Part shown: piece by piece, positions 42,916-52,152 of the stretch
How positions within the stretch are numbered: the first letter of the stretch is position 1
Layout: every line of letters begins with the position of its first letter
NCBI GenBank assembly: GCA_017311185.1
Contig: JAESUZ010000415.1
Location: 79,501 to 143,500, forward strand
From: Proteles cristata cristata
Lineage: Eukaryota > Chordata > Mammalia > Carnivora > Hyaenidae
DNA length: 64,000 nt
Reading direction: 5' to 3'
The notes under the pieces: generated by a model
What the model was told of the DNA's origin: nothing
The model's input: only the letters and a program-made list of their open reading frames with translations
The model's database searches: none
Program-made: the position numbers and the translations under genes

Positions 42916-43394
42916 AGAGGCGAGAAAAGAGGCTCAGAGCTGATGAGCTAATGAACAAGAAAGCATTTTGCAATGTGTGAAGAATTATTAAAGGTACGGT
43001 CTTATTCTGATTTCAAGTATTACGAAACAGCATGCAATCTGGATTCTTTTCTCTTAGCTTAGACTGGATTGGTGGTAACTTGGGAAGCTCAAAAGAACGA
43101 AAGAATATAGTTAAGGGTTGGAATCAAATAACCAATGTTGGAGAGGAGAAATTAAAGGAAAAAAATCCATGAAAGCCTGTGAGAGAGGCCAGTGGGAGAG
43201 ACCACACACTGACATGCTGCCATTTGGGATCCCAAGGTTGGGGGAGGGGGCTTGCGTGCTATATCCTGGAGGTCTCACCTGCCTTGAGGTGAGTTGGAGG
43301 TCCATATCTTGGCTCTTATGGTTGGGAAACCCAGGAAGGTCCAGTAAGTGCACCATCCCCCCCCCTCCCCCCCCGTATTATGTGGCATAAGAGT
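42916..43394. other. Non-genic stretch with C-homopolymer
   Basis: C-run interrupted by one T at 43,357-43,374. Its reverse strand could form a G-quadruplex. Nothing else recognised. Confidence 0.55.
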
Positions 43395-43651
43395 AGTGAG
43401 AATAGGCATCCTTGCTTGAGTCCTGATCTTGGGTAGAAAGAATTCAGTCTTCCACCATTAAATATGATATTAAGAGTGGTGTTTTACAGATGTTCCTTAT
43501 CAAGCTGAGGAGCTTCCCTCTATTCCTAGTTTGCTGAGAAATTTTTATCATGATTAGGTGTTGGATTTTGTCAAATGCCTTTTCTGCATCAATTGATATG
43601 ATCACATGGTTTTCTTCTTTAGCCTGTAGATGTGGTGGATTATACAGATTG

Positions 43652-43860
43652 GTTTTTTTAAATGTTTATTTAGTTCTGAAGGACAAAGAGATAGAGCACG
43701 AGTGGGAGAGGGGCAAAGAGAGGGAGACACAGAATCTGAAGCAGACTCTAGGCTCTGAGCTGTCAGCACAGAGCCCGATGCAGGGCTCAAACTCACAGAT
43801 TGAGAGATCATGACCTGATCTGAAATCAGACACTTAACCAACTGAGCCACCCAGGTGCTT
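43652..43860 (-). mobile_element. Felid tRNA-Lys SINE, subtype A, first of a same-site pair
   Basis: Antisense copy: TTTTAAATGTTTATTTAGTT, GAATCTGAAGCAGACTCTAG, ACCAACTGAGCCACCCAGGT. Left flank ACAGATTGGTTTT (from 43,644) is a diverged form of the target CAGGATTGATTCTT that follows at 43,861. Confidence 0.94.
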
Positions 43861-43874
43861 CAGGATTGATTCTT

Positions 43875-44108
43875 TTTTTTTTTTTTTAATGTTTTATTTA
43901 TTTCTGAGAGAGAGAGAGAGAGAGAGAGAGAAATACCATGTGAGCAGAGGAGGGTCAGAGAGAGAGGGAAATACAGAATCTGAAGTAGGCTCCAGGCTCT
44001 GAACTGGCCATCAGCACAGAGCCCGACGTGGGGCTCAAACCCATGAACCGTGAGATCATGACCTGAGCTTAAGTCGGATGCTTAACCGACTGAGCCATCC
44101 AGGCATCC
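43875..44108 (-). mobile_element. Felid tRNA-Lys SINE, A/B intermediate, perfect 14-bp TSD
   Basis: Antisense copy with a T15 tail complement and an expanded (GA)n of about 12 units. It mixes subtype B (GGCCATCAGCACAGAGCCCG, TTTATTTCTGAGAG) with subtype A (ACAGAATCTGAAGTAGG) features. TSD CAGGATTGATTCTT at 43,861-43,874 and 44,109-44,122 is perfect. Confidence 0.95.
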
Positions 44109-44171
44109 CAGGATTGATTCTTGAATGTTGAACCAGTCTTGCATACCTGGAATATATCCCACTTGGTCATG

Positions 44172-44365
44172 GTGTGTGTATATATATATATACATATACA
44201 TATATACATACTACATATATATACATATACATATATGTATATACACACACACATACACACATGTATTTTATACCACTCAGTCATGGTATATATATATATA
44301 TATCATATAAAATATTTTATACCATATATATATTTATATATAATATACCATATATATTATATATG
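44172..44365. repeat. Expanded TA/CA microsatellite inside L1
   Basis: Two TA-rich blocks with CATA and (CA)n interruptions, separated by a copy of the L1 flank (CCACTCAGTCATGG at 44,274-44,287, versus CCACTTGGTCATGG at about 44,159-44,172). A 16-bp palindrome lies at 44,226-44,241. Confidence 0.9.
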
Positions 44366-44640
44366 CTACTGGGATTCAATTTGCTAATACTTGGTTGAGG
44401 ATGTTTGCATCTAAGCACGTGAGGGACAATTGTAATTTCCTTTACTTGTACTGCCTTTATCTGGTTTCAGTATTGGATAATATTAGCCTCATAAGATGAG
44501 TTAGGAAATATTCCATCTGGTTCTATATTTTGGAAGAAATTCTATAAAACTGGTTCCATTTTAATATGTCATAAAGGCAATTCTGATTTTTTTTTGTTAA
44601 TCTTCTAAACTCAGAAGTTGTTTTTGATTAAGTATGACTG

Positions 44641-45057
44641 GGAAGATGGCTTTGTATCACACCCTGAGCCCGGGGAAAACCACCACCAGGTTCCAGCTCG
44701 CTCTAGAAGCTGTTTTAATCTAACCCACCTGAATATGATCGCTCCTTTACCGTGCACTCCCTTTGGGGGCCTGAGCCCTCACTCGTGCATTGATTCATTC
44801 AGCGTACCCAGGGGCTGTGCCGCACATGATCACACCATGTGACACGCGCCACCTACCCAACCAGCTGTATTCAGTTTCCACCTTCTTTTCCCTCCCCCTC
44901 ACTTCCCCCTCCTTCCTTTCTCCCCCTCTTGTCCTTGACCTCAGGCACGGAGTTGAGTTTGGTGCACTCCTCGGCACAGGGCATAACGGCATGGCACCCC
45001 CTGTCTTTCCAGTCTTCAAGCTGTCCCTTCTGCGCTGCCAGTGCTCATGCTAATGTG
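44641..45057. other. Non-genic stretch with pyrimidine-rich tract
   Basis: About 44,878-44,942 is nearly pure C/T on the plus strand. It could look like a splice-acceptor tract, but no plausible exon follows. Overlapping frames at 44,790-45,186 are not supported. Confidence 0.55.
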
Positions 45058-45536
45058 TCTGACATCCTATTACTTTCCTGTTGCTGCTGTAACAAATTAG
45101 CACCAATAGGGTGGCTTAAAACAACACAAATTTATTATCTTACTGTTTTGAAAGTCAGAAGCCCAAAATGGGTCTCACTGGACTAAAATCATTGGTTGGC
45201 GGGGTTGTATTCCTTCTGGAGGCTCAAGGGAAGACTCTCTTTTCTTGTCTTTTCCAGCCTCTAGAAGCTGCCTGTGTTCTTTGGCTCCCAGCCCTCTTCT
45301 GTCCTCAAAGCCAAGAATGGCTGGTCTTGCCTTTCTCACCTGTATCCCTCATACTCTCACTGTCCTGCTGTGTCTTTCACTTGCAAGGGCCCTTGTGATT
45401 ACATTGGGACCACCCGGCTGACCCGTGACTGTTGTCCATCTCGAAGTCAGCTGATTGGCAACCTCAGTTCCCTTTTGACATAGAACATGACATAGTCACA
45501 GGTTCTAGAAATTTGTATGTAGACATCTTTGTGGAT
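45058..45536 (-). mobile_element. MLT1-type (ERVL-MaLR) solo LTR, antisense
   Basis: TATTACTTTCCTGTTGCTGC, TGTAACAAATTAGCACCAAT, AGGGTGGCTTAAAACAACAC, AAATTTATTATCTTACTGTT and the right-end GGGACCACCCGGCTGACC, AGTCACAGGTTCTAGAAATT follow the MLT1 LTR read backwards. It has no internal retroviral sequence on either side, so it is a solo LTR from an old element. Confidence 0.8.
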
Positions 45537-45835
45537 TGTTATTCACATAGATACATACATTAGGTACCGGGACATCATTACAAAATATACAATGTTATTC
45601 TGAGTGTACAAGAATTCTTTATATGAATAAAATTGGTCTATAGATCTCTTTCTGACTCTTACTTTTTACTCTCAAACTACATTTTTAGGTTCTAGCCATG
45701 TTTTATCTATGGATAGTACGTTATCTCTGGCTCCTACAACGTATTCCATGATAGACACCCCCTATCATCTTCTGACTGACTTCTAAGCAATGGGCACCCA
45801 GATTGCTTCCCATTCCCCACTGGTAAGACAAGGTT
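45537..45835 (-). mobile_element. Possible old L1-type 3' fragment, antisense
   Basis: ATTCTTTATATGAATAAAAT, GGTTCTAGCCATGTTTTATC, TACAACGTATTCCATGATAG and AGATTGCTTCCCATTCCC resemble the antisense L1 3' end seen at 7050-7740, at low identity. Confidence 0.35.
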
Positions 45836-46049
45836 GGGATGAACAACATGGACAGCCCTTGTCTGTCCCCTTATGGACCTGGTTGCATTTTCTTACTTAA
45901 TTTTCACCAGGTAATGTTAGAGAGCTCCCCACAGTGGGTACCCCTATCTATACCACCCCCAGCCATGCGCTGTGGGTCTGTTTCCGCTTTGGGCTGCCAG
46001 CCCCTACCATTTCCCAGCTGGAAAGCAGCCAGAAAGGGGAGGGAAAGCA
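45836..46049. other. Non-genic spacer
   Basis: Nothing recognised. Confidence 0.5.
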
Positions 46050-46280
46050 ACATTAATTCAGCACATACGAGGTAACCTACTAGATGGTGCTGTGTTAGAT
46101 GCTTTCAGGTTTTATCCCCTTTCATTCTAAGATGATTCTATGTGGTTGACATAATTGAGCCCATTTTAGAGATGGACAACCTAAAGCCGAAAGTCCTTTG
46201 TCCAAGGTCTCATATTTAGTTAGGGCTAGATCCAGAATTTAAATCCAAACATCCTTTCTCAGTGCTCCCATCAAGCCCTG
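46050..46280 (-). mobile_element. MIR-type SINE, antisense, nearly full length
   Basis: GGTGCTGTGTTAGATGCTTT, TTATCCCCTTTCATTCTAAG, GAGCCCATTTTAGAGATGGA, CAACCTAAAGCCGAAAGTCC, TTTGTCCAAGGTCTCATATT, AGGGCTAGATCCAGAATTTA follow the reverse MIR through most of its length. Confidence 0.8.
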
Positions 46281-46311
46281 GACACATTTTGCTCTCCATG
46301 TGTTCAAATCG

Positions 46312-46530
46312 TCGTCTAGGAGAGGGGTTAAGTGCATGGGCTTTGGAGTCAGACTTCAGTGCAAATGCTGGCTCCATCACTTATTAGCTATATGATTTTG
46401 GGTGAGGAGCCTACTTACCTGTGGTCTCTGTTTTCTCATCTGTAGATGGGAACAAGGTCCTTCAGTTATGTTTGCAAACCATTCCGCAGTGTTTGGGGTG
46501 TACTAAGGCACTAAATAAACGTTAAGTGCT
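46312..46530 (+). mobile_element. MIR-type SINE, nearly full length
   Basis: GTCTAGGAGAGGGGTTAAGT, GCATGGGCTTTGGAGTCAGA, GCTGGCTCCATCACTTATTA, GCTATATGATTTTGGGTGAG, TCTGTTTTCTCATCTGTAGA follow MIR from its tRNA-like head on. It stands head-to-head with the MIR at 46,050-46,280 (about 30 bp apart). Confidence 0.88.
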
Positions 46531-46752
46531 GGGGCACCTGGGTGGCTTAGTCAGTTAAGCACGACTTTCGCTTAGGTCATGATCCCACGGTTTGTGGGTT
46601 CGAGCCCCACGTTGGGCTCTGTGCTGACAGCCAGCTCAGAGCCTGGAGTCTGTTTCCAATTCTGTGTCTCCCTCTCTCTGACCCTCCCCTGCTCACGCTG
46701 TCTTTCTCTCTCTTCTAGAAATAAATAAAACATTAAAAAAAAAAAACCCCAA
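46531..46752 (+). mobile_element. Felid tRNA-Lys SINE, subtype B, perfect 14-bp TSD
   Basis: Full copy with CAGCCAGCTCAGAGCCTGGA and CTAGAAATAAATAAAACATT; intact B-box GGTTCGAGCCC. TSD AAACGTTAAGTGCT at 46,517-46,530 and 46,753-46,766 is perfect. The body mixes in CAATTCTGTGTCTCCC (subtype A). Confidence 0.96.
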
Positions 46753-46789
46753 AAACGTTAAGTGCTGTTGCAGTATTACATCTGTGTCT

Positions 46790-46895
46790 CCCCATTGCCC
46801 CTGGACTCTAAGCTCCTCATTCATCTGTGTGCCCCATTCACCATAGCAGCTAGAACAATGCCTGGCTCACTAAGAACTGTTGAAGTACTCCACGC
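46790..46895 (+). mobile_element. L2 LINE 3' tail
   Basis: GGACTCTAAGCTCCTCATTC, CAGCTAGAACAATGCCTGGC, TCACTAAGAACTGTTGAAGT follow the last ~100 bases of L2. Confidence 0.7.
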
Positions 46896-47739
46896 CAAAG
46901 CTCATTCCAGGGTTGACTATTTCCATAGCCTTTGTGGTGAAGGGTCTTGGATCTCCAAGTTACTTACAAGGTAAGGGGAGATGAGGGGCTCTGACCCTAT
47001 TCCTTTAGTGGTCTTTCTAGACCTCACTCCTATCTTTATAATATTTATTGCTCCTGGTCCCCATCTCTTGCTCCTGTCTATCTTGTCTCTTAAAGCCCCT
47101 TTTTCGCTCCCCTCGGTGGAACCAGGTGTTATTCCATCTGTGTTGTACAGGTTTCCCCCACTTGGGGTGGGGGTCACATCACCATCGGCATTGCTTTCTC
47201 TCCTCTGCCTGCCCCTTGGCCTACCTGTCAGTTAGGAAACCTGTGTGATTTCCTTGAGCGATTAATAAAAATTGGGTGATTAGAGAACCTCAGGCAGCAC
47301 TTTCTTAAATAGTCATTAAACAATCATTACAGATGGAAATAGCTACTACCGGCCTCTGCGAGAGGGAGCGTGTGGCTCCTAACAGCATAATCCTTTTTCA
47401 AGTCAGAACGAATATGTAATCAAAGCACAAAAGGGAACAGTTTCAAAGTTCCAAGCCTTCTTAGGCAAAACTATAATACATCAACCAGCCTCCATTGGTG
47501 TCCAAAATGTTCGATGAGAATTGACACACCGTGTAGTGTTTCAAGTAATGCACCACTTTAAGTCAGGTGTTTTCTGTTTTGTTTTCTTCTCTCTCTCCTT
47601 TTAGGGATGTCCTCACAGCCTTTCAAGTTTGGGCACTGCCGTCTGTCTTAGCTAAGCTGGAGACGCTTTGACTGAGACAGGTTATAACTGAATATTTGAA
47701 GTAAGTCCTCAGGAGGCTTTCTTAAGGCTGCTGGGGTTT
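46896..47739. other. Unique stretch, possible conserved non-coding DNA
   Basis: No repeat recognised. From about 47,240 to 47,480 the text is AT-rich but not simple, with GAGCGATTAATAAAAATTGG, TGATTAGAG and GTCATTAAACAATCATTACA. Such clustered ATTA/TAAT cores are typical of homeodomain-bound conserved elements. No exon is evident. Confidence 0.45.
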
Positions 47740-47880
47740 GAAAGCTAGATCCGACCTTTAAGAGCTGTGTGACCTCAGAAAAGTCACCTAATCATTCTGA
47801 TCTTCAGTTTCTGCCTTGTTCAGTTGCAGATGATAACAGTGCCTGCTGCAGGAAAAGCATTTATTAAGTGTTAATGGAAT
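47740..47880 (+). mobile_element. MIR-type SINE fragment
   Basis: AAGAGCTGTGTGACCTCAGA, AAAGTCACCTAATCATTCTG, ATCTTCAGTTTCTGCC, GATGATAACAGTGCCTG follow the MIR core. Confidence 0.75.
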
Positions 47881-47989
47881 TATTAAACCCTGTTTTGTGA
47901 TGTGAGTGCTCCTGCAGTGGAAAGCGGGTCATTTCACTGTGAAGCCTTCTCTAGTCAAAAACATCAACTCTCTTCCACATTCCACCAGT
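47881..47989. other. Non-genic spacer
   Basis: Nothing recognised. Confidence 0.5.
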
Positions 47990-48155
47990 TACCATGCTGG
48001 AGGGCACCTATGAATCAAAGGGACTTGTTTAAAATGCAGATCCCTGGAGTCTACTGGGAGTGATTCTCATCCTGAAAGGAGCAGGACCCAGAAACCCATT
48101 TTAACAAAGCACCTAAGTGATCCTAAAGCAGATGGTTCAAAGGCTACAGTTCCCA
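47990..48155 (+). mobile_element. hAT-Charlie MITE, MER20-group-like
   Basis: GGCACCTATGAATCAAAGGG, ACTTGTTTAAAATGCAGATC, CCTGGAGTCTACTGGGAGTG, CATTTTAACAAAGCACCTAA, GTGATCCTAAAGCAGATGG follow the layout of hAT MITEs of this group (AAATGCAGATTCCTGGG, then TTTAACAAGC, then GGTGATTCTGATG). The exact family is uncertain. Confidence 0.55.
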
Positions 48156-48681
48156 AACAAATGAATTAGACCCCCACAGGCAGAGCTAGGGCTAGAGTCG
48201 ATGTACATCTTATGATGGATAATTCAATCAGACTGCTTTCCTATCAATGCTTCTAACCAGCCATCCTTGAAAGAATAGCAGTTTCGGTAACTTGGTGGGA
48301 GAAAGGAGCAATCTTGGTCACTGGACATAGTTGGAGAACATAAGTTCTAGACGTCAGACCCTAGACAGCCAGAGGCATCAGCTGGCAGAGGCATGCGCTG
48401 GTGGAGGTGGAAGTTGTGATGAGTAACGCGTGGTTACCTTGTCGTGATTCCCAAGACTTGTCCTGTGGCAAAGACCAACCTTGATGCCACGGAAAATCTG
48501 AGTCCTTTCGACTGTGGATGGCTATTTCCTCTCAGTGAGAGCACTCTCTAAGGTTGTGTTATGGTGTTTCAGACACACAAGGAGACTTCTTAAGCCAAGT
48601 CACATGGTTATGTTGTGTGGTCTGTCTTCCTGTAGGTTCTCTGGCTTTGGAATGTTAAGTAACTTACAAGTCTAACCTTCT
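48156..48681. other. Unique non-genic stretch
   Basis: Nothing recognised. A short internal repetition (GAGGCATCAGCTGGC / GAGGCATGCGCTGG) lies near 48,371-48,402. Confidence 0.5.
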
Positions 48682-48852
48682 AAGTCAGGATGCACTGAAG
48701 CTGTGAGTTCTCGCTGGATGTATTCCCGATGGTCTGGTTGTTCCGATTGGCAGCCTGGAAGTTCAAATCAGCACCTCCTGGTCAGCAGGGCAGAGGGCAG
48801 AAAGGCAGACAAGGAGGGGCTGGGAGAAGGGTCCAGAGCGCAGGAAGCGAGG
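48682..48852 (+). repeat. Duplicated segment, copy A (171 bp)
   Basis: Matches 50,603-50,758 in the same orientation. By hand alignment, 13 substitutions over 156 aligned bases (about 92% identity), plus 15 bases present only here (AGGGCAGAAAGGCAG, between two CAG motifs). It has no A-tail, no inverted ends, and no TSD that I can see. I do not recognise it as a named repeat. All five CpGs in copy A are TG or CA in copy B. Confidence 0.85.
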
Positions 48853-49239
48853 ACAGCTATGGCTTGGTTGACCTTTTGGCAAGATTCTCTGCAGAAGAGA
48901 AGTGATGGCAGTGATGTGGGCGGGGAAAGTCCTAGACTTTCATGTTTAGGAAGATATGTGTCCTGAGCCTCAGACATGCAAATGTGTGTGCTTTCTCACA
49001 AGTGAAGAGTGTGAAGACTCTTCAGTTTTACCTATAAAAACGCGCAGTGCAATGTACATGCAATAAAACTAAGTCCATGTCTTGGATGAATTTAGTTGAT
49101 TCAGGGCATTGATTGGACAAGATCTGATATCTGAGAAGAATTTTGTTGAGAGCTGAGGGTAGGACTGAGGTGGTCTGATCAGCAACAAGAAACAGTACAG
49201 TTTACTCCACTGTCCTATTTCATAGCTGCAGGAATCAAT
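48853..49239. other. Unique non-genic stretch
   Basis: Nothing recognised. Confidence 0.5.
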
Positions 49240-49865
49240 TTCATTTCTTTAGCATTTGCATTTCTTTTCATAAAAGCAATATATGCTCCTTGTGGAAAAT
49301 TTTGGGAATAACCTTCAAATGTGTGTTCTAATCAACATACACACATATTCTCTCTCTCTCTCTCAATGCAGTCACATACATAGATTTTTACAAAATTGAA
49401 ATAATACTGGAAGAAACTATTTTGTAGCTTTACTTTTTCCACTCGCAATTATGAAAAAACCTATTTTGGTGCAAATTTTTAATTCCTTATTTTCAGTGGC
49501 TCTGTTGCAATGTGTCATTATTTATTTTTTTTTAAAAAGAAAAATGAATCCCTATTATTAGACACTCTGGCTATTTTTATTTTTTCCTACTATACAGAAT
49601 TGTGGTGATGAAAATTTATATATGCAGATCTTTGTACACATTTCTGATTATTTCCTTGGGGGTGAAATTCTTAGAATTGCTGAGTCAAAGGATATACATT
49701 TTTATGGCCTTTGGTATATATTTGTCAAATTGCCATTCAGAGAAGGTGTTTCAATTTTCGTTGCTACCAGAAGTCTAGGAGGGCACCCATTTCCCAGCTT
49801 TCCTCTCACCATGACATATCGCTATCAATTTCTTTTAATGTATCTTGAACTTCTTTAGACAACTC
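49240..49865 (-). mobile_element. Old L1-type 3' region, antisense
   Basis: CATTTGCATTTCTTTTCATA, GTAGCTTTACTTTTTCCACT, CAGATCTTTGTACACATTTC, TGATTATTTCCTTGGGGGTG, AAATTCTTAGAATTGCTGAG, TCAAAGGATATACATTTTTA, TTTGTCAAATTGCCATTCAG and GAAGGTGTTTCAATTTTCGT follow the same old repeat as 7050-7740. A (CT)n of about nine units lies at 49,349-49,364. Confidence 0.55.
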
Positions 49866-50602
49866 ATAACTACCTTATCATTTGCTGCCGGATCTCCAAA
49901 TGGTTGTCAGATAGAGTTTGGATGATTTTACATGTTGAGATGGAGACGGGACATCTTCTGTGGGAACGGCTAATTTTCTTGACCTCAAGGATAAGTATTT
50001 AGAGTAAGAATTGTTCTGCCCCTTCCCCAGTGAAGAATTACAGCAAATCCATTATCTCCTGGGTCCCCCAGGAGACTCATCAGATCAAGGCGTCCCTCAC
50101 TCGGGTAGGAAGCCTGTTATTTGCAGAAGGATGAACATTCATTCAGTGACAGAAATAACCCTCACATCTCTAAACAGATGGGTACAGATGCTCAGATGGG
50201 GTTTCAAGTGGGGTCAAGTAGGGTCTGACAAGAGTTGTATAGTTTGCTCATCTTCATGGAAGTTCCCCTGTTTTCCAGACTTTGAAATTGCTTGGGAAAA
50301 GGATATTTGTGACACCACACGGTCCACCCCCCAGACTGCCTACATTGAAGCCCGCTCTGAATTTATGACTCTCGGGTGCCATGGTGACCCCAGCGCCAAT
50401 GGGCTGTGAAAGAGATTAACACTCAGGACAAGCTTTCCCTGAGGTGACAGGAACCCAAGCCTGCTGCAGTGGCCAATGTTTGCATCCATGTGGGAGACAG
50501 AGAGCTATCCTGGGGCTGCCTTCCTGAGAAGGGCTTGCTAGCCTCTTCTGACTGAGGCCAAGAACAGCAGATTAGAGCAGAGGCACTCCCACCTTCCCCT
50601 CT
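49866..50602. other. Unique non-genic stretch
   Basis: Nothing recognised. A 132-codon frame (50,011-50,409) shows no domain. Confidence 0.5.
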
Positions 50603-50758
50603 GAGTCAGGATGCACAGAAGCTGTGAGTTCTCACTGGATGTATTCCTGATGGTCTGGTTGTTCTGATAGGTAGCCTGGAAGTTCAAATCAGCATCTGCT
50701 GGTTAACAGGGCAGACAAGGAGGGGCTGGGAGAAGGGTCCGGAGTGCAGGAAGCAAGG
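50603..50758 (+). repeat. Duplicated segment, copy B (156 bp)
   Basis: Second copy of the segment at 48,682-48,852, about 1.9 kb downstream, direct orientation. Flanking sequences on both sides are unrelated to those of copy A. It runs close to a MIR fragment on its right. Confidence 0.85.
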
Positions 50759-50784
50759 CAAATGTCTGCTTCCAGCCAGAAGGG

Positions 50785-50885
50785 AGTTAGACTAGACCTC
50801 AGTTGGGAGCCAGGAGGCCTGGGTTCTAATCCTTGCTCTGCCACCATAGGGCTGTGTGACCTCAGGTAATTCAAGGGACCCTTGG
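50785..50885 (+). mobile_element. MIR-type SINE fragment
   Basis: GGGAGCCAGGAGGCCTGGGT, TCTAATCCTTGCTCTGCCAC, CATAGGGCTGTGTGACCTCA, GGTAATTCAAGGGACC follow the MIR 5' half and core. Confidence 0.8.
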
Positions 50886-51680
50886 GGCCTCATTGTCCTC
50901 AGTAGCTGACACAGGACTTTGTTGGCCAAGGTAAGGGTGTTTATAACTTTGGTTGTCTAAGCAGGAAAAAAGGGGATGAGGGAAGATGCAGAGTGGGAGG
51001 AAATGAGATCTTTAGAGCAATGCTTCCTGACCCTCTTCATGTGTTGATGCACATGAATATACTACTACTAACTGCTCCTCTGGGGTAAATGGAGGAGGTT
51101 TCTCTGAGCTGAAGGCACCATCCTGGGGGCTCCAGTGTCTTGAAGAAGGCTGAGGACACTGCTATCTCAGGCACCTCCAAGGGGATGCTCTACCACAGAG
51201 CACCCAAGCCCCGAAAAAATGGTGCTCACCTCGGGACTACACTTCAAATAAACAGAGACTGTACTGACCCATGAGATCAGGGTGAGATAATCCAACATAA
51301 TTCACTCACGGCGGCATCTTTGATGACCTCTTGGGCACTATCAAATCCCTGCAGAGATTTTGTCATAAAGTCTCTGCTCGCTGTTGCTGCCCGTTGGTGG
51401 GGGTGGGGTGGCCAGTAACAAAGACCCTTTGGGAAGGACTGCCAGGGAGGAGGGAAGCCCAGAGTCCAAAAATCTCACCAGCTTGATCAGTGCTTTCATC
51501 CTGAAAGGCACCCCTACAGACCCTTCCTGTCTTCTGTCTTGGGGAAGTTCTCAAAGCCAGAGGCTTGATTGAAGGAATCAGGCATTCCATTTGGGGGTCC
51601 TGCCTGTCTCTCAGGCTTTTCCTATTTTGTAATAACAGCCTTTTTGAGTGTGTCTTATTTAGCTTTTCCATCCACCCTAA
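50886..51680. other. Unique non-genic stretch
   Basis: Nothing recognised. A 152-codon antisense frame (51,363-51,821) runs into the next segment without domain support. Confidence 0.5.
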
Positions 51681-51689
51681 GAAACGATG

Positions 51690-52095
51690 AGGTAACCGGG
51701 CCCAGATAATTGCCGCACACCTGCAGGACGCGAGGGCCCGGTGCCGTGAGCACTGTGGAGCTAGCGTCACGCTCCTGGCCGCACGGATCAGCTGGCCGCC
51801 CCACCCCCATCTCCTGCACACCTGCAGAGGTCTGTCACTTGGGACAGGAGGGCCTATTAGGGCTCTTGTAATTGAGATGGGGCGAGGGAGTTTACCAGGC
51901 TCCTCCGGAGTGGGAGAGAGGGAGCCGGCTTAGATGACAGGAAACCGTCCCCTCTGCTCCGTGCAGCGGATTGAGAAAGGTGGCCTGGGTAATAATGGGG
52001 TTAGCTAATCCTGATAGTAATAAGGGTAGGAGAGCCCATCATCATAATCACGGCTAATGGATTCCAGATGGAGAAATATAATTGTTCTCATTAAC
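51690..52095. promoter_or_regulatory. Candidate conserved non-coding element
   Basis: Repeat-free. The left part (51,700-51,800) is CpG-rich (GCACACCTGCAGGACGCGAG). The right part has tightly spaced homeodomain-like cores: GGTTAGCTAATCC, CACGGCTAATGGATTCC and ATAATTGTTCTCATTAACG. The mix of CpG-rich and TAAT-rich sequence is typical of developmental enhancers. Function is inference. Confidence 0.35.
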
Positions 52096-52100
52096 GTGGT

Positions 52101-52106
<6 letters not shown>

Positions 52107-52150
<44 letters not shown>
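52107..52150. repeat. (AC)n microsatellite
   Basis: About 22 uninterrupted AC units at the edge of the candidate element, followed by a degenerate CA/CG part. Confidence 0.97.

Positions 52151-52152
<2 letters not shown>

Larger units (their letters stand above)
43395..44640 (-). mobile_element. L1 LINE, ORF2 (RT region) fragment, antisense, interrupted
   Basis: AGAATAGGCATCCTTGCTTG, CACCATTAAATATGATATTA, GAGAAATTTTTATCATGATT, AGGTGTTGGATTTTGTCAAA, TGCCTTTTCTGCATCAATTG, then ATTCTTGAATGTTGAACC, TTTGCTAATACTTGGTTGAG and GAAATTCTATAAAACTGG at the right follow the antisense L1 reverse-transcriptase region. It is split by two SINEs and a large TA microsatellite. Dead copy. Confidence 0.9.

Noticed and set aside
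44878..44942. Long pyrimidine tract as a splice acceptor
   Set aside because: No AG with a sensible open exon and donor follows it. Simple-sequence drift is more likely.
45058..45536. Possible endogenous retrovirus with coding parts
   Set aside because: Only an MLT1-type LTR is present. The flanks show no gag, pol or env remnants that I can recognise.
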